Positions 45,734 to 54,598 of a DNA stretch of 64,000 nucleotides are shown here, in pieces. The notes under the pieces were generated by a model. The model made no database searches, was not told the origin of the DNA, and worked only from the letters and a program-made list of their open reading frames with translations. Origin of the DNA: JAVJSD01 sp040219575. GTDB taxonomy: Bacteria > Planctomycetota > Planctomycetia > Pirellulales > Pirellulaceae. A program made the position numbers and the translations under genes. Where the stretch lies: the NCBI GenBank assembly GCA_040219575.1, contig JAVJSD010000090.1, positions 20,660 to 84,659 on the forward strand, in the 5' to 3' direction. Positions within the stretch are counted from its first letter, which is position 1; each line of letters begins with the position of its first letter.

Positions 45734-45933
45734 AAGGTAAAAGGTAAAAGTGGGAAGGCTCGTGTCGAGCGAACGGCCGTCGAAGAAACGGAACGTTCGT
45801 TTAACGGCAAGCCGCAGGCGTCGGCGGATCGTTACAAGAACGTTTCCAGCAAGTGCAGCGTCGTGCGCACACCCTGCCGCCCCACTCACCACTCACCACT
45901 CACTACCCACCACTCACCACTCACTACCCACCA
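45734..45933. repeat. Downstream repeats of the kinase gene
   Basis: AGGTAAA-type short repeats follow the stop. An inverted copy of the GACGCCTGCGGCTTGCCGTT element (also at 18430-18505) spans about 45772-45875. CACTCAC/CACTACC heptamer-like units fill about 45885-45935 up to the stop of the convergent gene. Confidence 0.7.
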
Positions 45934-46422
45934 CTACTCCAACGGCAAAAAGACCCGAGTACGCCAATTCTGCGGGTTCGGCTCCTCGCCCGGATCGGTC
46001 AGATACACTTCCCAAGAGCCGCCGGAGGCGGTTTCGTGGTTCTCGGCGGCCCACTGGTAAAGGGCGTCGTGGGCTTCGCCGAGTTGCTCGTACGGGCCGA
46101 CGTGCGTGGTCGTCGCGGCCCGCCCGCCGGGCAACGAACTCGCCTGGATCTCCTCGCCGCCGACGTCGGGTTCCGCGGGGAGTTCCGCGAGGGGTTCGGC
46201 GACGGGGACGCCGGCTTCAATGCGGAATACGCTCTCGCCCATCATGTGATAGCGGCCGAACGGCGCCCCGGCGATGGCCGCGCCCGAAGCACGCGCGCAC
46301 TCCAGCACGCGCGGCAACACCTCCCCAAACCGGGCGCCCAACTCGTCGGGCCTCGCCGAGAATCGCAGCGAAAGCGTCGGCTGCGGCCGCAGCGTCGTCA
46401 CCTCAATCCTATAGTCGGTCAT
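45934..46422 (-). CDS. Stand-alone GyrI-like small-molecule-binding protein
   Basis: A 162-residue protein of the GyrI-like/SOUL-related fold found as effector domain in AraC and MerR family regulators. IEVTTLRPQPTLSLRF is the first strand pair. FGRYHMMGESVFRIEAGVPV and TTTHVGPYEQLGEAHDAL are the diagnostic blocks; the latter contains the GPY motif. The C-terminus WEVYLTDPGEEPNPQNW contains the acidic ligand-site region. There is no DNA-binding domain, so it may bind toxins or metabolites directly. It converges with the kinase gene. Confidence 0.88.
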   Translation of the reverse strand: MTDYRIEVTTLRPQPTLSLRFSARPDELGARFGEVLPRVLECARASGAAIAGAPFGRYHMMGESVFRIEAGVPVAEPLAELPAEPDVGGEEIQASSLPGGRAATTTHVGPYEQLGEAHDALYQWAAENHETASGGSWEVYLTDPGEEPNPQNWRTRVFLPLE

Positions 46423-46812
46423 GGCGTCATTCCCAGGAACGAGCTTCCTTCGATATTGGGGACCTTTGTTTCAACTCCGCTTCCGTCGGGCTTGCCCCGG
46501 CGGGACGACAACTGGTTGGCTACCCACGGATGTGACCTGCCATAGCGCCTTTTGGTCGATCACCGTCACGGCCCGAGACAACCTGCGTCCGTGTTGCCTC
46601 CGTGGCTCCGGCGTAGCCGGAACCAAGAAGAGTGGAACAGGAGCAAACGAAGACAACGGAGGTGCTTGGCTACCGTGATTCTACAGTTCAGCCAGTCGGA
46701 ACGGGAGGAAGCCGAGATAGCAGAGAATGTCAAGCTGCGGCAGCGGCGGCGGAAAATAGCCCACGGTGTGAGCCGTGGATGAGGCGATCCAAACCAGGCC
46801 CGTGGCGGCGAA
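46423..46812. other. Intergenic region with GGCTCCGG palindrome
   Basis: GGCTCCGGCGTAGCCGGAACC at about 46602-46622 is an imperfect palindrome of the same general design as the other cassettes. No gene is supported in the remainder. Confidence 0.45.
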
Positions 46813-47835
46813 TCAGCGGCCCACGTCCTGCAGCGCGGCGTCTCGGGAACGTGGCTGCATGTTGACCAGCGCGATGCCGAACGCCACGCAGGCGGCCGAG
46901 GCCAGCAACCAGGGAGAAAGCAAGTCGCCGCGCAGCGCGACTCCCGCCGCAATGCCGAACAGGGGCGTGGCGAACGAGAACATCGAAATCCGCGAGGCGG
47001 AGTGCCGCCGCAGCAACATCGTTTGAATGGCGAAGCACAGGCCCGCCACCAGCACCCCTTGATACGCCACGCCCAGCAGCGCGTCGATCGTGATCGCGCT
47101 GTGGATTGGTTGCTCGAACGTGACGGCGTAGGCGCCGAACAACACCACCCCCACCAGGTCGTGCCAGAGGATTAGTTTTGCCGGCTCGACGTGATTCAAC
47201 GAGCGTTTGATGAACACGATCTTGACCGCCAGCACCAGGGCGCTGATCAACAGCAGCAGATCGCCCAACAGCGACGAAACGTTGCCGGTGTACCTGGCCG
47301 CGGCGGAGACGTCGCCCGGCGCCGCGGTGGCGATCGCGGCGGAGGTCGCCTCGGAGGCGGTGCTCCCATCGGTCAGCAGCACCAACACGGCGCCGGAAGC
47401 GGCCACGACGAGTCCCACGCACTTCCGCGGCGTGAGGCGGTCGACGCGGGTGATGAAGTGCTCGATCAACACCACCCAGAACACGAAGGTGTTGATCATC
47501 AGGCTGCCGTGGGAGGCGTTCGACCAGGCCACGCCGATGTTGAACAGCGAAATCTGCAGAAACAGCAGCACGCCCGCCACGGTCACCGCGCCCCACTGCC
47601 CCTGGCGCGGCCAGAGCGGCGTCCCCTCCAGGCGGCACCACACGACCATGAACGCCGCGCCCAGGGCGAACCGCAGTCCCGCCACGGTGACGGCCGAGAA
47701 CGACTCGACGGCAAATTTAATCGCCGCCGGCGTGCCGCCCCACAGCGCCGCCGTCAACAACGCCAGCAGCGCCGCCTGGACTCCCACGGGCTGCTGGCCC
47801 GCCGCATCGCTCGCTGACGAATTGCGATCGGGCAT
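46813..47835 (-). CDS. EamA/DMT family transporter
   Basis: Drug/metabolite transporter superfamily permease of 340 residues with ten predicted helices in two EamA repeats. Landmarks are ALWGGTPAAIKFAVESF, in which the W-G-x-x-x motif ends helix 1, and a second repeat beginning at about residue 190 (LLGDLLLLISALVLAVKIVF). A central insertion (about 160-187) is Ala/Ser-rich. Members export amino acids, nucleotides or metabolites; the substrate is unknown. The gene is divergent from the phosphorylase gene. Confidence 0.88.
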   Translation of the reverse strand: MPDRNSSASDAAGQQPVGVQAALLALLTAALWGGTPAAIKFAVESFSAVTVAGLRFALGAAFMVVWCRLEGTPLWPRQGQWGAVTVAGVLLFLQISLFNIGVAWSNASHGSLMINTFVFWVVLIEHFITRVDRLTPRKCVGLVVAASGAVLVLLTDGSTASEATSAAIATAAPGDVSAAARYTGNVSSLLGDLLLLISALVLAVKIVFIKRSLNHVEPAKLILWHDLVGVVLFGAYAVTFEQPIHSAITIDALLGVAYQGVLVAGLCFAIQTMLLRRHSASRISMFSFATPLFGIAAGVALRGDLLSPWLLASAACVAFGIALVNMQPRSRDAALQDVGR

Positions 47836-48273
47836 GAGTTCAAAGTGGAAAGCGTCGCGACTTCGGGGGCGCGAAGGAAACTGGAGGAAGGGATTTGCAG
47901 GACATGGCGCGCTATTCTACCGGGGAGGCGGGCGAGCGACAGGGGCGCAGCCAAGCGCGTCGTGCATGCAAGGGAGTTTTTCGGCGAGTCTTGAAGGGCG
48001 ACTCACTCGCTTGCGCGTCGTGCTTGTACTGCGAAACACGAACAGGACACTACGCTTTGCCCGGAAACTGCGTAGCGGGAGTCGTGAGACTTCCGACGGC
48101 ATTGAGAATGAGGAACTCTCACGAGTTCCGCTACAAATTGAATTGCCCGGTCCGCGTTTCCCGACGGAGCCTAACCTCCGGTGGGCGACTTGTCGTGCTC
48201 CCGTGTCATGGGGTACGCTTGCAACCCGAAAAACGACCTTCGCCGAGACGACTCATCGCAGGGAATACGCTCC
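47836..48273. repeat. Divergent promoter region with a paired-hairpin cassette
   Basis: An inverted copy of the GTGA/TCAC paired hairpin lies at 48071-48134. Upstream at about 47920-48020 are imperfect repeats of CGCGTCGTGC. Sequence shared with 14610-14640 and 18100-18140 (a CGTTTCC-CGACGGAGCC segment) flanks the hairpin, so the mobile unit is larger than the hairpin alone. Confidence 0.7.
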
Positions 48274-49104
48274 ATGCTCGATCTTTACCCGCAAATCGAG
48301 GACGCCGCCGCCGCCATTCGCGCCAAGTGGGACAAGACGCCCCACGCCGGCATCATTCTGGGCACCGGCTTGGGAAGCCTCGTCGAGAAGATCGACGTCG
48401 AGGCCTCGCTCGACTACGAGGAGATTCCGAACTTCCTGCGTTCGACCGCCATCAGCCATCGCGGCCGCCTGGTCTGCGGCACGCTCAACGGCCTGCCCGT
48501 GATGGCCATGGAGGGGCGGTTCCACATGTACGAGGGCTACTCGCTCAAGCAAATCACACTGCCGGTGCGAGTGATGAAGGCGCTGGGAGCGGAGCTGTTG
48601 GTGGTCTCCAACGCCTGCGGCGGCATGAATCCGTACTATCAGTGCGGCGACATCATGGTGATCGAGGACCATATCAACCTGATGGGCGGCAATCCGCTGA
48701 TCGGCATCAACGACGACCGCCTGGGCCCGCGGTTTCCCGACATGTGCGAACCCTATCAGCAGATGCTGGTCGACCGCGCCCTGCAGGTGGCCCGTCGCGA
48801 AGACATCGTGGCCCACAAGGGCGTGTTCGTGGCCGTGGCGGGTCCGAATCTGGAGACGCGGGCCGAGTACCGTTTCCTGCGGCAGATCGGCGCCGACGTC
48901 GTCGGGATGTCGACCGTCCCGGAGGTGATCGTGGCCGTGCATTGCGGCCTGCGGGTGGTGGGCTTTTCGATCATCACCGACATGTGCCTGCCCGACGCCT
49001 TGAAGCCGGCCAACGTCGAGGAGATCATCGCCACGGCCAACGCCGCGGAGCCTCGGCTGACCAAACTCGTGCTCGGCGTGCTGGCGGGAGAAACGGGCGC
49101 CTGA
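48274..49104 (+). CDS. Purine nucleoside phosphorylase (trimeric PNP/MTAP family)
   Basis: Splits purine nucleosides with phosphate, 276 residues. The phosphate-binding loop GTGLGS is at 30-35, followed by NACGGMNP and the base-site Glu194 in GPNLETRAEY. The position that is Asn in guanosine/inosine-specific PNPs is Asp236 (FSIITDMC). Asp at this site is what methylthioadenosine phosphorylases use to accept 6-amino purines, so adenosine or methylthioadenosine may be substrates. The ATG is supported by AGGGA about 9 nt upstream. The downstream gap carries a long hairpin cassette. Confidence 0.93.
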   Translation: MLDLYPQIEDAAAAIRAKWDKTPHAGIILGTGLGSLVEKIDVEASLDYEEIPNFLRSTAISHRGRLVCGTLNGLPVMAMEGRFHMYEGYSLKQITLPVRVMKALGAELLVVSNACGGMNPYYQCGDIMVIEDHINLMGGNPLIGINDDRLGPRFPDMCEPYQQMLVDRALQVARREDIVAHKGVFVAVAGPNLETRAEYRFLRQIGADVVGMSTVPEVIVAVHCGLRVVGFSIITDMCLPDALKPANVEEIIATANAAEPRLTKLVLGVLAGETGA

Positions 49105-49106
49105 TC

Positions 49107-49209
49107 CGGATGGGCGCCATGCTCTCCCGCCGAAGGCGAGTGAGCATGCTTGCCTGGCATTGCACGTTGGCATGCTCACCCCGCTCCGCGGTGAGAGCAT
49201 GGCGCCCAA
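49107..49209. repeat. GGGCGCCATGCTCTC inverted-repeat element
   Basis: GGGCGCCATGCTCTC at about 49111 pairs with GAGAGCATGGCGCCC at about 49193-49207. Inner arms (GAGTGAGCATGC/GCATGCTCACC) extend the palindrome. It lies between two convergent genes. Confidence 0.75.
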
Positions 49210-49260
49210 AAACATGGCGCCCCGTCGCGTTTGCCGATGCGGGCGGCATCGGCGGCGGGG

Positions 49261-49887
49261 CTACGTGTCGCGTTTGCTTTCGTAGACCGCTTGGATGAGG
49301 GCGTCGACGTCTTTGAACTTCTTCTTCTGCGCGAGCACCGCGTCGATCAATCGCCGGGATTCCGACTCGCTGTGCCCCAGCGCGCAGAGCGTGAGGTAGC
49401 CGTCGCGGACCACGTCGCTCTCGACTTCCGCCTCGTGGATCGTCTTGCTGACGACCAGCAGGGCGAACTTGGGCATCTTGCGGCGGAGCTTGGCGATGAT
49501 GCGTTCAGCGGTGGCGGGACCGATGCCGGGCAGCGCCGACAACGCCTTGGCGTCTTGCTCCTCGATGACCTGCGCGACTTCCTGCACGGGCCGGACCATC
49601 GCGCGGAGCGCCTTCTTGGCCCCCACGCCGTCGACCGAGCAGAACAACTCGAAGAACTCCCGCTCGACCTCGCTCAAAAAGCCGATCAGCCGCGGCGTCA
49701 GGCGGCCATGGGCCGGGTTGCCTTCCAGGTAGTGGATGGTGTGCAGGTCGCAGGCCTTGCCGAGATCGGCTTGGAGTTGCCGCCGCGTGAACTCGGGAAT
49801 CAACACCTGATATTCGAACGTGCCGGCTTCCAGCGTGGCCTGGTCGTCATCGACCTTGAGCAGCTTGCCGCGAATCTTGGTGATCAA
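49261..49887 (-). CDS. ruvA: Holliday junction branch-migration protein RuvA
   Basis: RuvA binds four-way DNA junctions as a tetramer and loads the RuvB motor. The 208-residue protein starts ITKIRGKLL, typical for the OB-fold domain. It contains two helix-hairpin-helix motifs (VDGVGAKKALRAM and LPGIGPATAERIIAKL) and a C-terminal RuvB-binding helical domain. The start is TTG at 49887, supported by AGGA 8 nt upstream and by the family N-terminus. It overlaps the 3' end of ruvC by 41 bp, so the two are co-transcribed. ruvB is not in the window. Confidence 0.95.
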   Translation of the reverse strand: MITKIRGKLLKVDDDQATLEAGTFEYQVLIPEFTRRQLQADLGKACDLHTIHYLEGNPAHGRLTPRLIGFLSEVEREFFELFCSVDGVGAKKALRAMVRPVQEVAQVIEEQDAKALSALPGIGPATAERIIAKLRRKMPKFALLVVSKTIHEAEVESDVVRDGYLTLCALGHSESESRRLIDAVLAQKKKFKDVDALIQAVYESKRDT

Positions 49888-50374
49888 GTGATGGATTCCT
49901 GCTGAGGTATGAATGACAGAGGGCGATGGCCAGTGCGTCGGCCACATCGGGAGGTTCGGGCGGCGCCGCCAGGCCCAGTTCGCGGCAGATCGCCAATTGC
50001 ATTTGCGTCTTCGGCGCGCGGCCGTTGCCGGTCAGCACCTTCTTGATCTGCGTGGCGGCGTAGTGCCGCACGGGAATGTTCGCTTGCGACGCGGCCAGGC
50101 AGATCACGCCTCGCGCGTGTCCCATCAAGATCGAAGTGCGAGGCCGTTCGTAGTGCGAATAGAGCTCCTCGATCGCCATCACCGTCGGCGACAGCGACTG
50201 GATCACCTCGCGCACCCCGTCGTGAATCTCCTGCAACCGCTGCGAAAGATCACCGCTCTTGGTGCTGCGAACGACGCCCGCCTCGACGACCTTCAGACTG
50301 CCCGGGGCGGAGCGCAACACGCCGTACCCGGTAACGTTCAAACCGGGATCGATGCCCAGGACGAGTTGCGACAT
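49847..50374 (-). CDS. ruvC: Crossover junction endodeoxyribonuclease RuvC
   Basis: RuvC resolves Holliday junctions by symmetrical cuts. The 175-residue protein has the four acidic catalytic positions of the RNase H fold: Asp9 in LGIDPG, Glu69/Glu70 in AIEELY, and Asp143 and Asp147 in PPDVADALA. QIKKVLTGNG is the DNA-binding loop. The C-terminal 15 residues after LSRNPS lie in the overlap with ruvA. The order ruvC-ruvA is common in bacteria. Confidence 0.96.
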   Translation of the reverse strand: MSQLVLGIDPGLNVTGYGVLRSAPGSLKVVEAGVVRSTKSGDLSQRLQEIHDGVREVIQSLSPTVMAIEELYSHYERPRTSILMGHARGVICLAASQANIPVRHYAATQIKKVLTGNGRAPKTQMQLAICRELGLAAPPEPPDVADALAIALCHSYLSRNPSLDHQDSRQAAQGR

Positions 50375-50585
50375 GATGTGAAAGCAGCCTCCGTGAGCGA
50401 CAAGCGTACGTCCGATGCAGTCCGCATTCTACGGAAACATCCGCCTGCGGCGGAAGCCGACCAGGCGGCGCGGCCGCACTCGGGCCATGGGGACTGGCGC
50501 ATTCTTCGTCGGCAATGACAAGCTGCAGACAAGCGAATCTCCGCCAGAAACACGAGCCAGTCCCCGCCCGTCTGCGCCGTGGCGT
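50375..50585. repeat. GGGGACTGG inverted-repeat element
   Basis: GGGGACTGG at about 50490 and CCAGTCCCC at about 50561 form inverted arms around 60 bp. A CCGCCTGCGGCGG palindrome lies at about 50443-50455. No gene is supported. Confidence 0.55.
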
Positions 50586-51986
50586 CTACATGTTCGTCAG
50601 GTCGTCGCCGCCGCTGCCGCCGATCAGTTCGTCGAGGGCGGTCGCCACCTCATGGGCGTATTGGTCGGTTTCGGCGTAGATCCGCACGATGCGCTGGCTG
50701 ACCGGCAATCGCTCGAACAGTTCGTTCGCGCTCAGCGGCCGCACGCTGTCGTGCGCCGAGTCGTACAGGAAGTTTTGGCCGCTCGAAGGGCCCCGTGTGT
50801 GCGGGCGATGCATGTGCCGGGCGATGTCCACCCGCAGCGGAATGTCGCCGATCGCGGCCGGCAGATGCTGCCGCAGCTTTTGCTCGACAAACTGCGGATC
50901 GCTGAAGATGCTGCTCCGCTCGGGGTCGCGTTCGGAGTAGGTCCGCGTCCGCTGGCAGACCATCTTCCAGGGAATCCGCCGCTCCAACAGCGCCCGCCAA
51001 CGCTCGCCGACGGCGCGCCGCCCCGTGTCGGCGCTGCGCGACCAGCGGGCGACGTCGACCAGCAGCGACGACTCCGTCAGTTCGCGATAGGCGTCGAGAT
51101 TCTCCAGCGGGCTTCCCGGTAGCAGATATTGCTTGCTTTCGCCAAACAAGTCGGCCAGCGTCAAATCGATGGCCCGCACGGTGCGATGAAAATAGATGGA
51201 GCGAAACAACTCGGCCCGGACGGTCATGAACCGCAACAGCGCCTCGATGCCGCGGTCGTGGATCGTCAGCCCGGCCTCGCTGAAGAAGGTGTAGTGCAGC
51301 AAACGGTCGATGTCGTACGCCCGACTGCTGTAGCCCGACATGTAGGCGTCGCGGAGGACGAAATCCATGTTGTCGATGGTGTAGATGCCGCTGAGCAGGC
51401 TGCGGAGCCGCGCGAGCCACTTGGGGCGCTCGGGCTCGTCGTCGCCGCGGGGGCGGGTGATCAGCCAGGCCACCTGTTCGGGGTCGAGTTGCTCGTCGGC
51501 GTCGAGGCGGCTGTTGGGATTGCGGCGGAGTTTCACCAGCAGCGGGCCCAACTGGTCGCGGATGATCGCCGTGCCGAGCGTCTCGTGGGTCAGGCCGAAG
51601 TCGCGGAGGAAGTGTTCGTCGAAAAAATGCCCAAAGGGACCATGCCCCACGTCGTGCAGCAATCCGGCCATCCGCAACAGCGTTTCGACGTAGCCCCGGC
51701 TGGGGACGTCGGGGCAGGTGTCGCGGAGGCTGTCGTACAACTGGGCGACCACACGGCTGGCGAGGTGCATCGCGCCCACCACGTGCTGGAACCGCGTGTG
51801 CTCGGCCGTAGGATAGACCCACCAGGCGGTCTGCAGTTGGTGAATCTGGCGAAGCCGCTGCACCCAGGGGTGGTCGATGATCTGCCGCTCCGAGACCTCG
51901 CGATCGTTCAGCTGGTGCGGCGCCGTGAAGGGAATGTACCCATGGACCGGGTCGTGGCACAGGTTTTCGCTGTTGTAGTCGCGCAT
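50586..51986 (-). CDS. SAMHD1-like HD-domain phosphohydrolase
   Basis: HD-superfamily hydrolase of 466 residues in the dNTPase-like branch. The metal site is complete: His68 in EHTRFQHVVGAMH, His111-Asp112 in LLHDVGHGPFGH, and a later Asp in YTIDNMDFVLRDAYMSG. RSIYFHRTVRAID and the N-terminal HDPVHGYIPF are shared with SAMHD1-type proteins, which hydrolyse dNTPs. A role in nucleotide-pool control would fit the neighbouring ruv genes, but related proteins have other phosphoester substrates. Start: ATG opening with the conserved N-terminus. Confidence 0.9.
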   Translation of the reverse strand: MRDYNSENLCHDPVHGYIPFTAPHQLNDREVSERQIIDHPWVQRLRQIHQLQTAWWVYPTAEHTRFQHVVGAMHLASRVVAQLYDSLRDTCPDVPSRGYVETLLRMAGLLHDVGHGPFGHFFDEHFLRDFGLTHETLGTAIIRDQLGPLLVKLRRNPNSRLDADEQLDPEQVAWLITRPRGDDEPERPKWLARLRSLLSGIYTIDNMDFVLRDAYMSGYSSRAYDIDRLLHYTFFSEAGLTIHDRGIEALLRFMTVRAELFRSIYFHRTVRAIDLTLADLFGESKQYLLPGSPLENLDAYRELTESSLLVDVARWSRSADTGRRAVGERWRALLERRIPWKMVCQRTRTYSERDPERSSIFSDPQFVEQKLRQHLPAAIGDIPLRVDIARHMHRPHTRGPSSGQNFLYDSAHDSVRPLSANELFERLPVSQRIVRIYAETDQYAHEVATALDELIGGSGGDDLTNM

Positions 51987-52289
51987 GTGGCGATTATGGC
52001 GGAGCCCGACGTCGGCCGTCTACCGAGACCACGGGGAGCGACGAACCGCCGCGGGTTTTGCCCCAGGTTTACCATTTACCCCAAAATGGTTATCATCCCA
52101 ACTTCCGTAAACCGGCACAGTTTGTGCAAACGGCATCCTTAATCCAAACCGTTCGCAAAACTCGTGTTGGGGCTTAGAACTGTCGATATTAGACTAACTG
52201 CTACAAGGCGCATCTCGTAGCGAATCTCGGCGCTCGCCGCAAACGGAACGAATCTGAAATCCGCCATCGTTCAGCGAAGGAGAATTGTT
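51987..52289. promoter_or_regulatory. Divergent upstream region, AT-richer, with GCACA-gtt-TGTGC palindrome
   Basis: This 300-bp region separates two divergent genes and is clearly less GC-rich than its surroundings. A GCACA-gtt-TGTGC palindrome at about 52118-52130 could be an operator. AGGAG 7 nt before the GTG at 52290 is a good ribosome-binding site. No confident -35/-10 pair was assigned. Confidence 0.45.
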
Positions 52290-54215
52290 GTGCCGCGTCC
52301 CTCCCTACCGAGCTTGGTGTCGGCACTTGTCGGAGCCATCTTTGTCGGCGGCTTTTGCGTTGGCGGCGCCGTTGCGGTGCAGCCGAGCGAGCAGATCCTG
52401 CCGGCCACCACCAAGGCGTACGTCGCGGTCCCCGACTTCGACGACTTCCGCGCCAAGTGGAACGAGACCCAACTCGGCAAGCTGGCGAAGGATCCCGTGA
52501 TGAAGCCCTTCGCGGAGGACTTGCGGGCGCAGATCAAATTCAAGCTGTCGCAGACGGGCGTTCGTCTGGGGCTGACGCTGGAAGACCTTCAGGGTGTGCA
52601 CGGCGGCGAGGTCTGCCTGGCGGTGATTCAGCCTGAAGGCGACACCGCGCAACACGCGATGGCGCTATTGGCCGACGTCTCCGGCCATACGGCCGAGGCC
52701 GCCACGCTGATGGAGAAGATCTCCGCGGAGATGCTCCGCCGGGGCGCGACGCGCAGCACGCAGATGATGCGCGGCGTGGATGTCACGCACTACACGGTGC
52801 CGCTGAAGAAGGCCGACCTGCCTCCGCTGCACATCTATCAGTTCCTGGTGGACGACCAGTTTGTGGCGATCGACCACGCGGGTGAGGCGGAGGCGATCCT
52901 GGCCCGACTGGCCGGCGACTCCACCACGGCGACCCTTTCCGAGGCGCCGCGGTTCCAGGTTTCGATGCGTCGCTGCGATGAAGAGGCCAACGGCCTGACG
53001 CCGCATTTCCGCTGGTTCATCGAACCGTTCGGCTACGCCGAGACGATTCGCGCCACGGCCGGGGGAAAGCGCCGTCGCGGCACCGATGTGATGGCCGTGC
53101 TGCGAAGTCAAGGCTTCACCGCCATCCAGGGCCTGGCCGGCCACGTCACCTTCGCCACGGGCGATCACGAGTTGGTATACCGCACGTTCATTTACGCCCC
53201 GGCGGTTGACGGCGCGGATCCAAACGGCGAGAAGTACGACCTGGCGGCCCGCATGCTGCAATTCCCCGATCGCGGACTGCTCCGCGCTCAAAGCTGGATT
53301 CCCCGCCACGTGGCGTCGTACACCAGCTTCAATTGGAAGATGAAGGAAGCCTTCGAATACTCCAAGACGCTGGTCGACGAACTGGCGGGCGAGGAAGTCT
53401 TCGAGGAAGTGCTGCAGGGCATCAAGCTCGATCCCAAGGGACCGCAGGTCGATCTGCGAGCCGAGCTCGTCGCCCACCTGGGGCAGCGGGCCACGGTGCT
53501 GGCGGACAACAAGCTGCCGGTGACGCCGCAGAGCCAGCGCGTGATGGTGGCCATCGAACTGACGAACGCCCCCGCGGTGGCGCAGACGGTGAACAAGGCG
53601 ATGGAGACCGATCGCAACGCCGAGAAGCGTGAATTCGCGGACCATATCATTTGGGAGATGGTCGAGAAGGAGCACACCGAACTGGCCCTGCAGATCGACG
53701 GTCCGCCGGGGTTGGGGCCGTTCGATGAAGGTCCCAAGCCCAAGAAGGACGACCGTCCGGTGCTGCCGCATTCGGCCGTTACGGTGGCGCACGGCCACTT
53801 GATCTTCGCCACGCACATCAATCTCATCCGCGACCTGCTGACGGCGGTCGAGGACCGTCAGACGCTGTCGGAATCCGGCGACTACATCGCCGTCAACGCG
53901 GCGCTCGACCGTCTCGGCGGCGGCGACGACGACAGCTTCCGCATGTTCACCCGCACCGACGAGGCCTACCGCCCCAGCTATGAACTGATGCGGCAGGGCA
54001 AAATGCCCGAGTCGGAAACGCTGCTGGGCCGGTTGCTGAACGCGATCCTGGCGCCGGAGGAAGAAGACGCCAAACGCGAGCAGCAGATCGACGGCTCGAA
54101 GATGCCCGACTTCCAGGTCGTCCGCCGCTACCTCGGCCCGGCCGGTCTGTTCGTCAAGACTGAAGCCGACGGCTGGTACGCCGCCGGTTGCATGTTGAGC
54201 AAGGACGCGGAGTAG
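52290..54215 (+). CDS. Secreted DUF3352-like protein of unknown function
   Basis: Large exported protein of 641 residues. The signal peptide (LVSALVGAIFVGGFCVGGAVA) ends at about residue 30. The start of the mature protein, SEQILPATTKAYVAVPDFDDFRAKW, and repeated alpha/beta units with a QxxxMRGVDVTHY-type hairpin match a planctomycete family related to DUF3352, whose role is unknown. There is no catalytic motif. GTG start supported by AGGAG. A stretch of about 20 residues (EGPKPKKDDRPV) is a charged linker in the C-terminal third. Confidence 0.75.
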   Translation: MPRPSLPSLVSALVGAIFVGGFCVGGAVAVQPSEQILPATTKAYVAVPDFDDFRAKWNETQLGKLAKDPVMKPFAEDLRAQIKFKLSQTGVRLGLTLEDLQGVHGGEVCLAVIQPEGDTAQHAMALLADVSGHTAEAATLMEKISAEMLRRGATRSTQMMRGVDVTHYTVPLKKADLPPLHIYQFLVDDQFVAIDHAGEAEAILARLAGDSTTATLSEAPRFQVSMRRCDEEANGLTPHFRWFIEPFGYAETIRATAGGKRRRGTDVMAVLRSQGFTAIQGLAGHVTFATGDHELVYRTFIYAPAVDGADPNGEKYDLAARMLQFPDRGLLRAQSWIPRHVASYTSFNWKMKEAFEYSKTLVDELAGEEVFEEVLQGIKLDPKGPQVDLRAELVAHLGQRATVLADNKLPVTPQSQRVMVAIELTNAPAVAQTVNKAMETDRNAEKREFADHIIWEMVEKEHTELALQIDGPPGLGPFDEGPKPKKDDRPVLPHSAVTVAHGHLIFATHINLIRDLLTAVEDRQTLSESGDYIAVNAALDRLGGGDDDSFRMFTRTDEAYRPSYELMRQGKMPESETLLGRLLNAILAPEEEDAKREQQIDGSKMPDFQVVRRYLGPAGLFVKTEADGWYAAGCMLSKDAE

Positions 54216-54241
54216 ACCGCCCCACATCTGCTGACGTGGGC

Positions 54242-54598
54242 ATGTCTTCTTCGCAGGCCGCGGATCGTGGTTGCAGACGCCGATGCCGGCGAACACGATC
54301 GCGCATCGAGGCGGCGGCGCCCTTAATTCGCTTTCTCGCCTTGCGCGACGCCGACCTGTCGTTGTTGACTGCCGCCGAAATCGCCGTCGTCACCGAACTG
54401 CTCGAGCAGTTCGCCGGCAAAGACGCAGTGGAGATGAACCTCCCCGCTCATCCGCTCGACGGCTGGCGTCTGGCGCGGGTGGGAGAGACGATCCCCTACG
54501 GAATCGCAAAGTTGCAGTTGGCCGACGAAACCTCCGCCGACAAGCAGATCGACGACGACCTGCGGGCCAAGCTGACAACGTTGCAGGCGTCAGCTTGA
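54242..54598 (+). CDS. Possible small hypothetical protein
   Basis: A 118-residue frame. The first 30 residues are Arg-rich and may not be translated. From LIRFLALRDADLSLLTAAEI onward the composition is that of a helical protein, followed by NLPAHPLDGWRLARVGETI. No family is recognised. It lies 26 bp behind the DUF3352-like gene and may be translated from the same message. Confidence 0.4.
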   Translation: MSSSQAADRGCRRRCRRTRSRIEAAAPLIRFLALRDADLSLLTAAEIAVVTELLEQFAGKDAVEMNLPAHPLDGWRLARVGETIPYGIAKLQLADETSADKQIDDDLRAKLTTLQASA

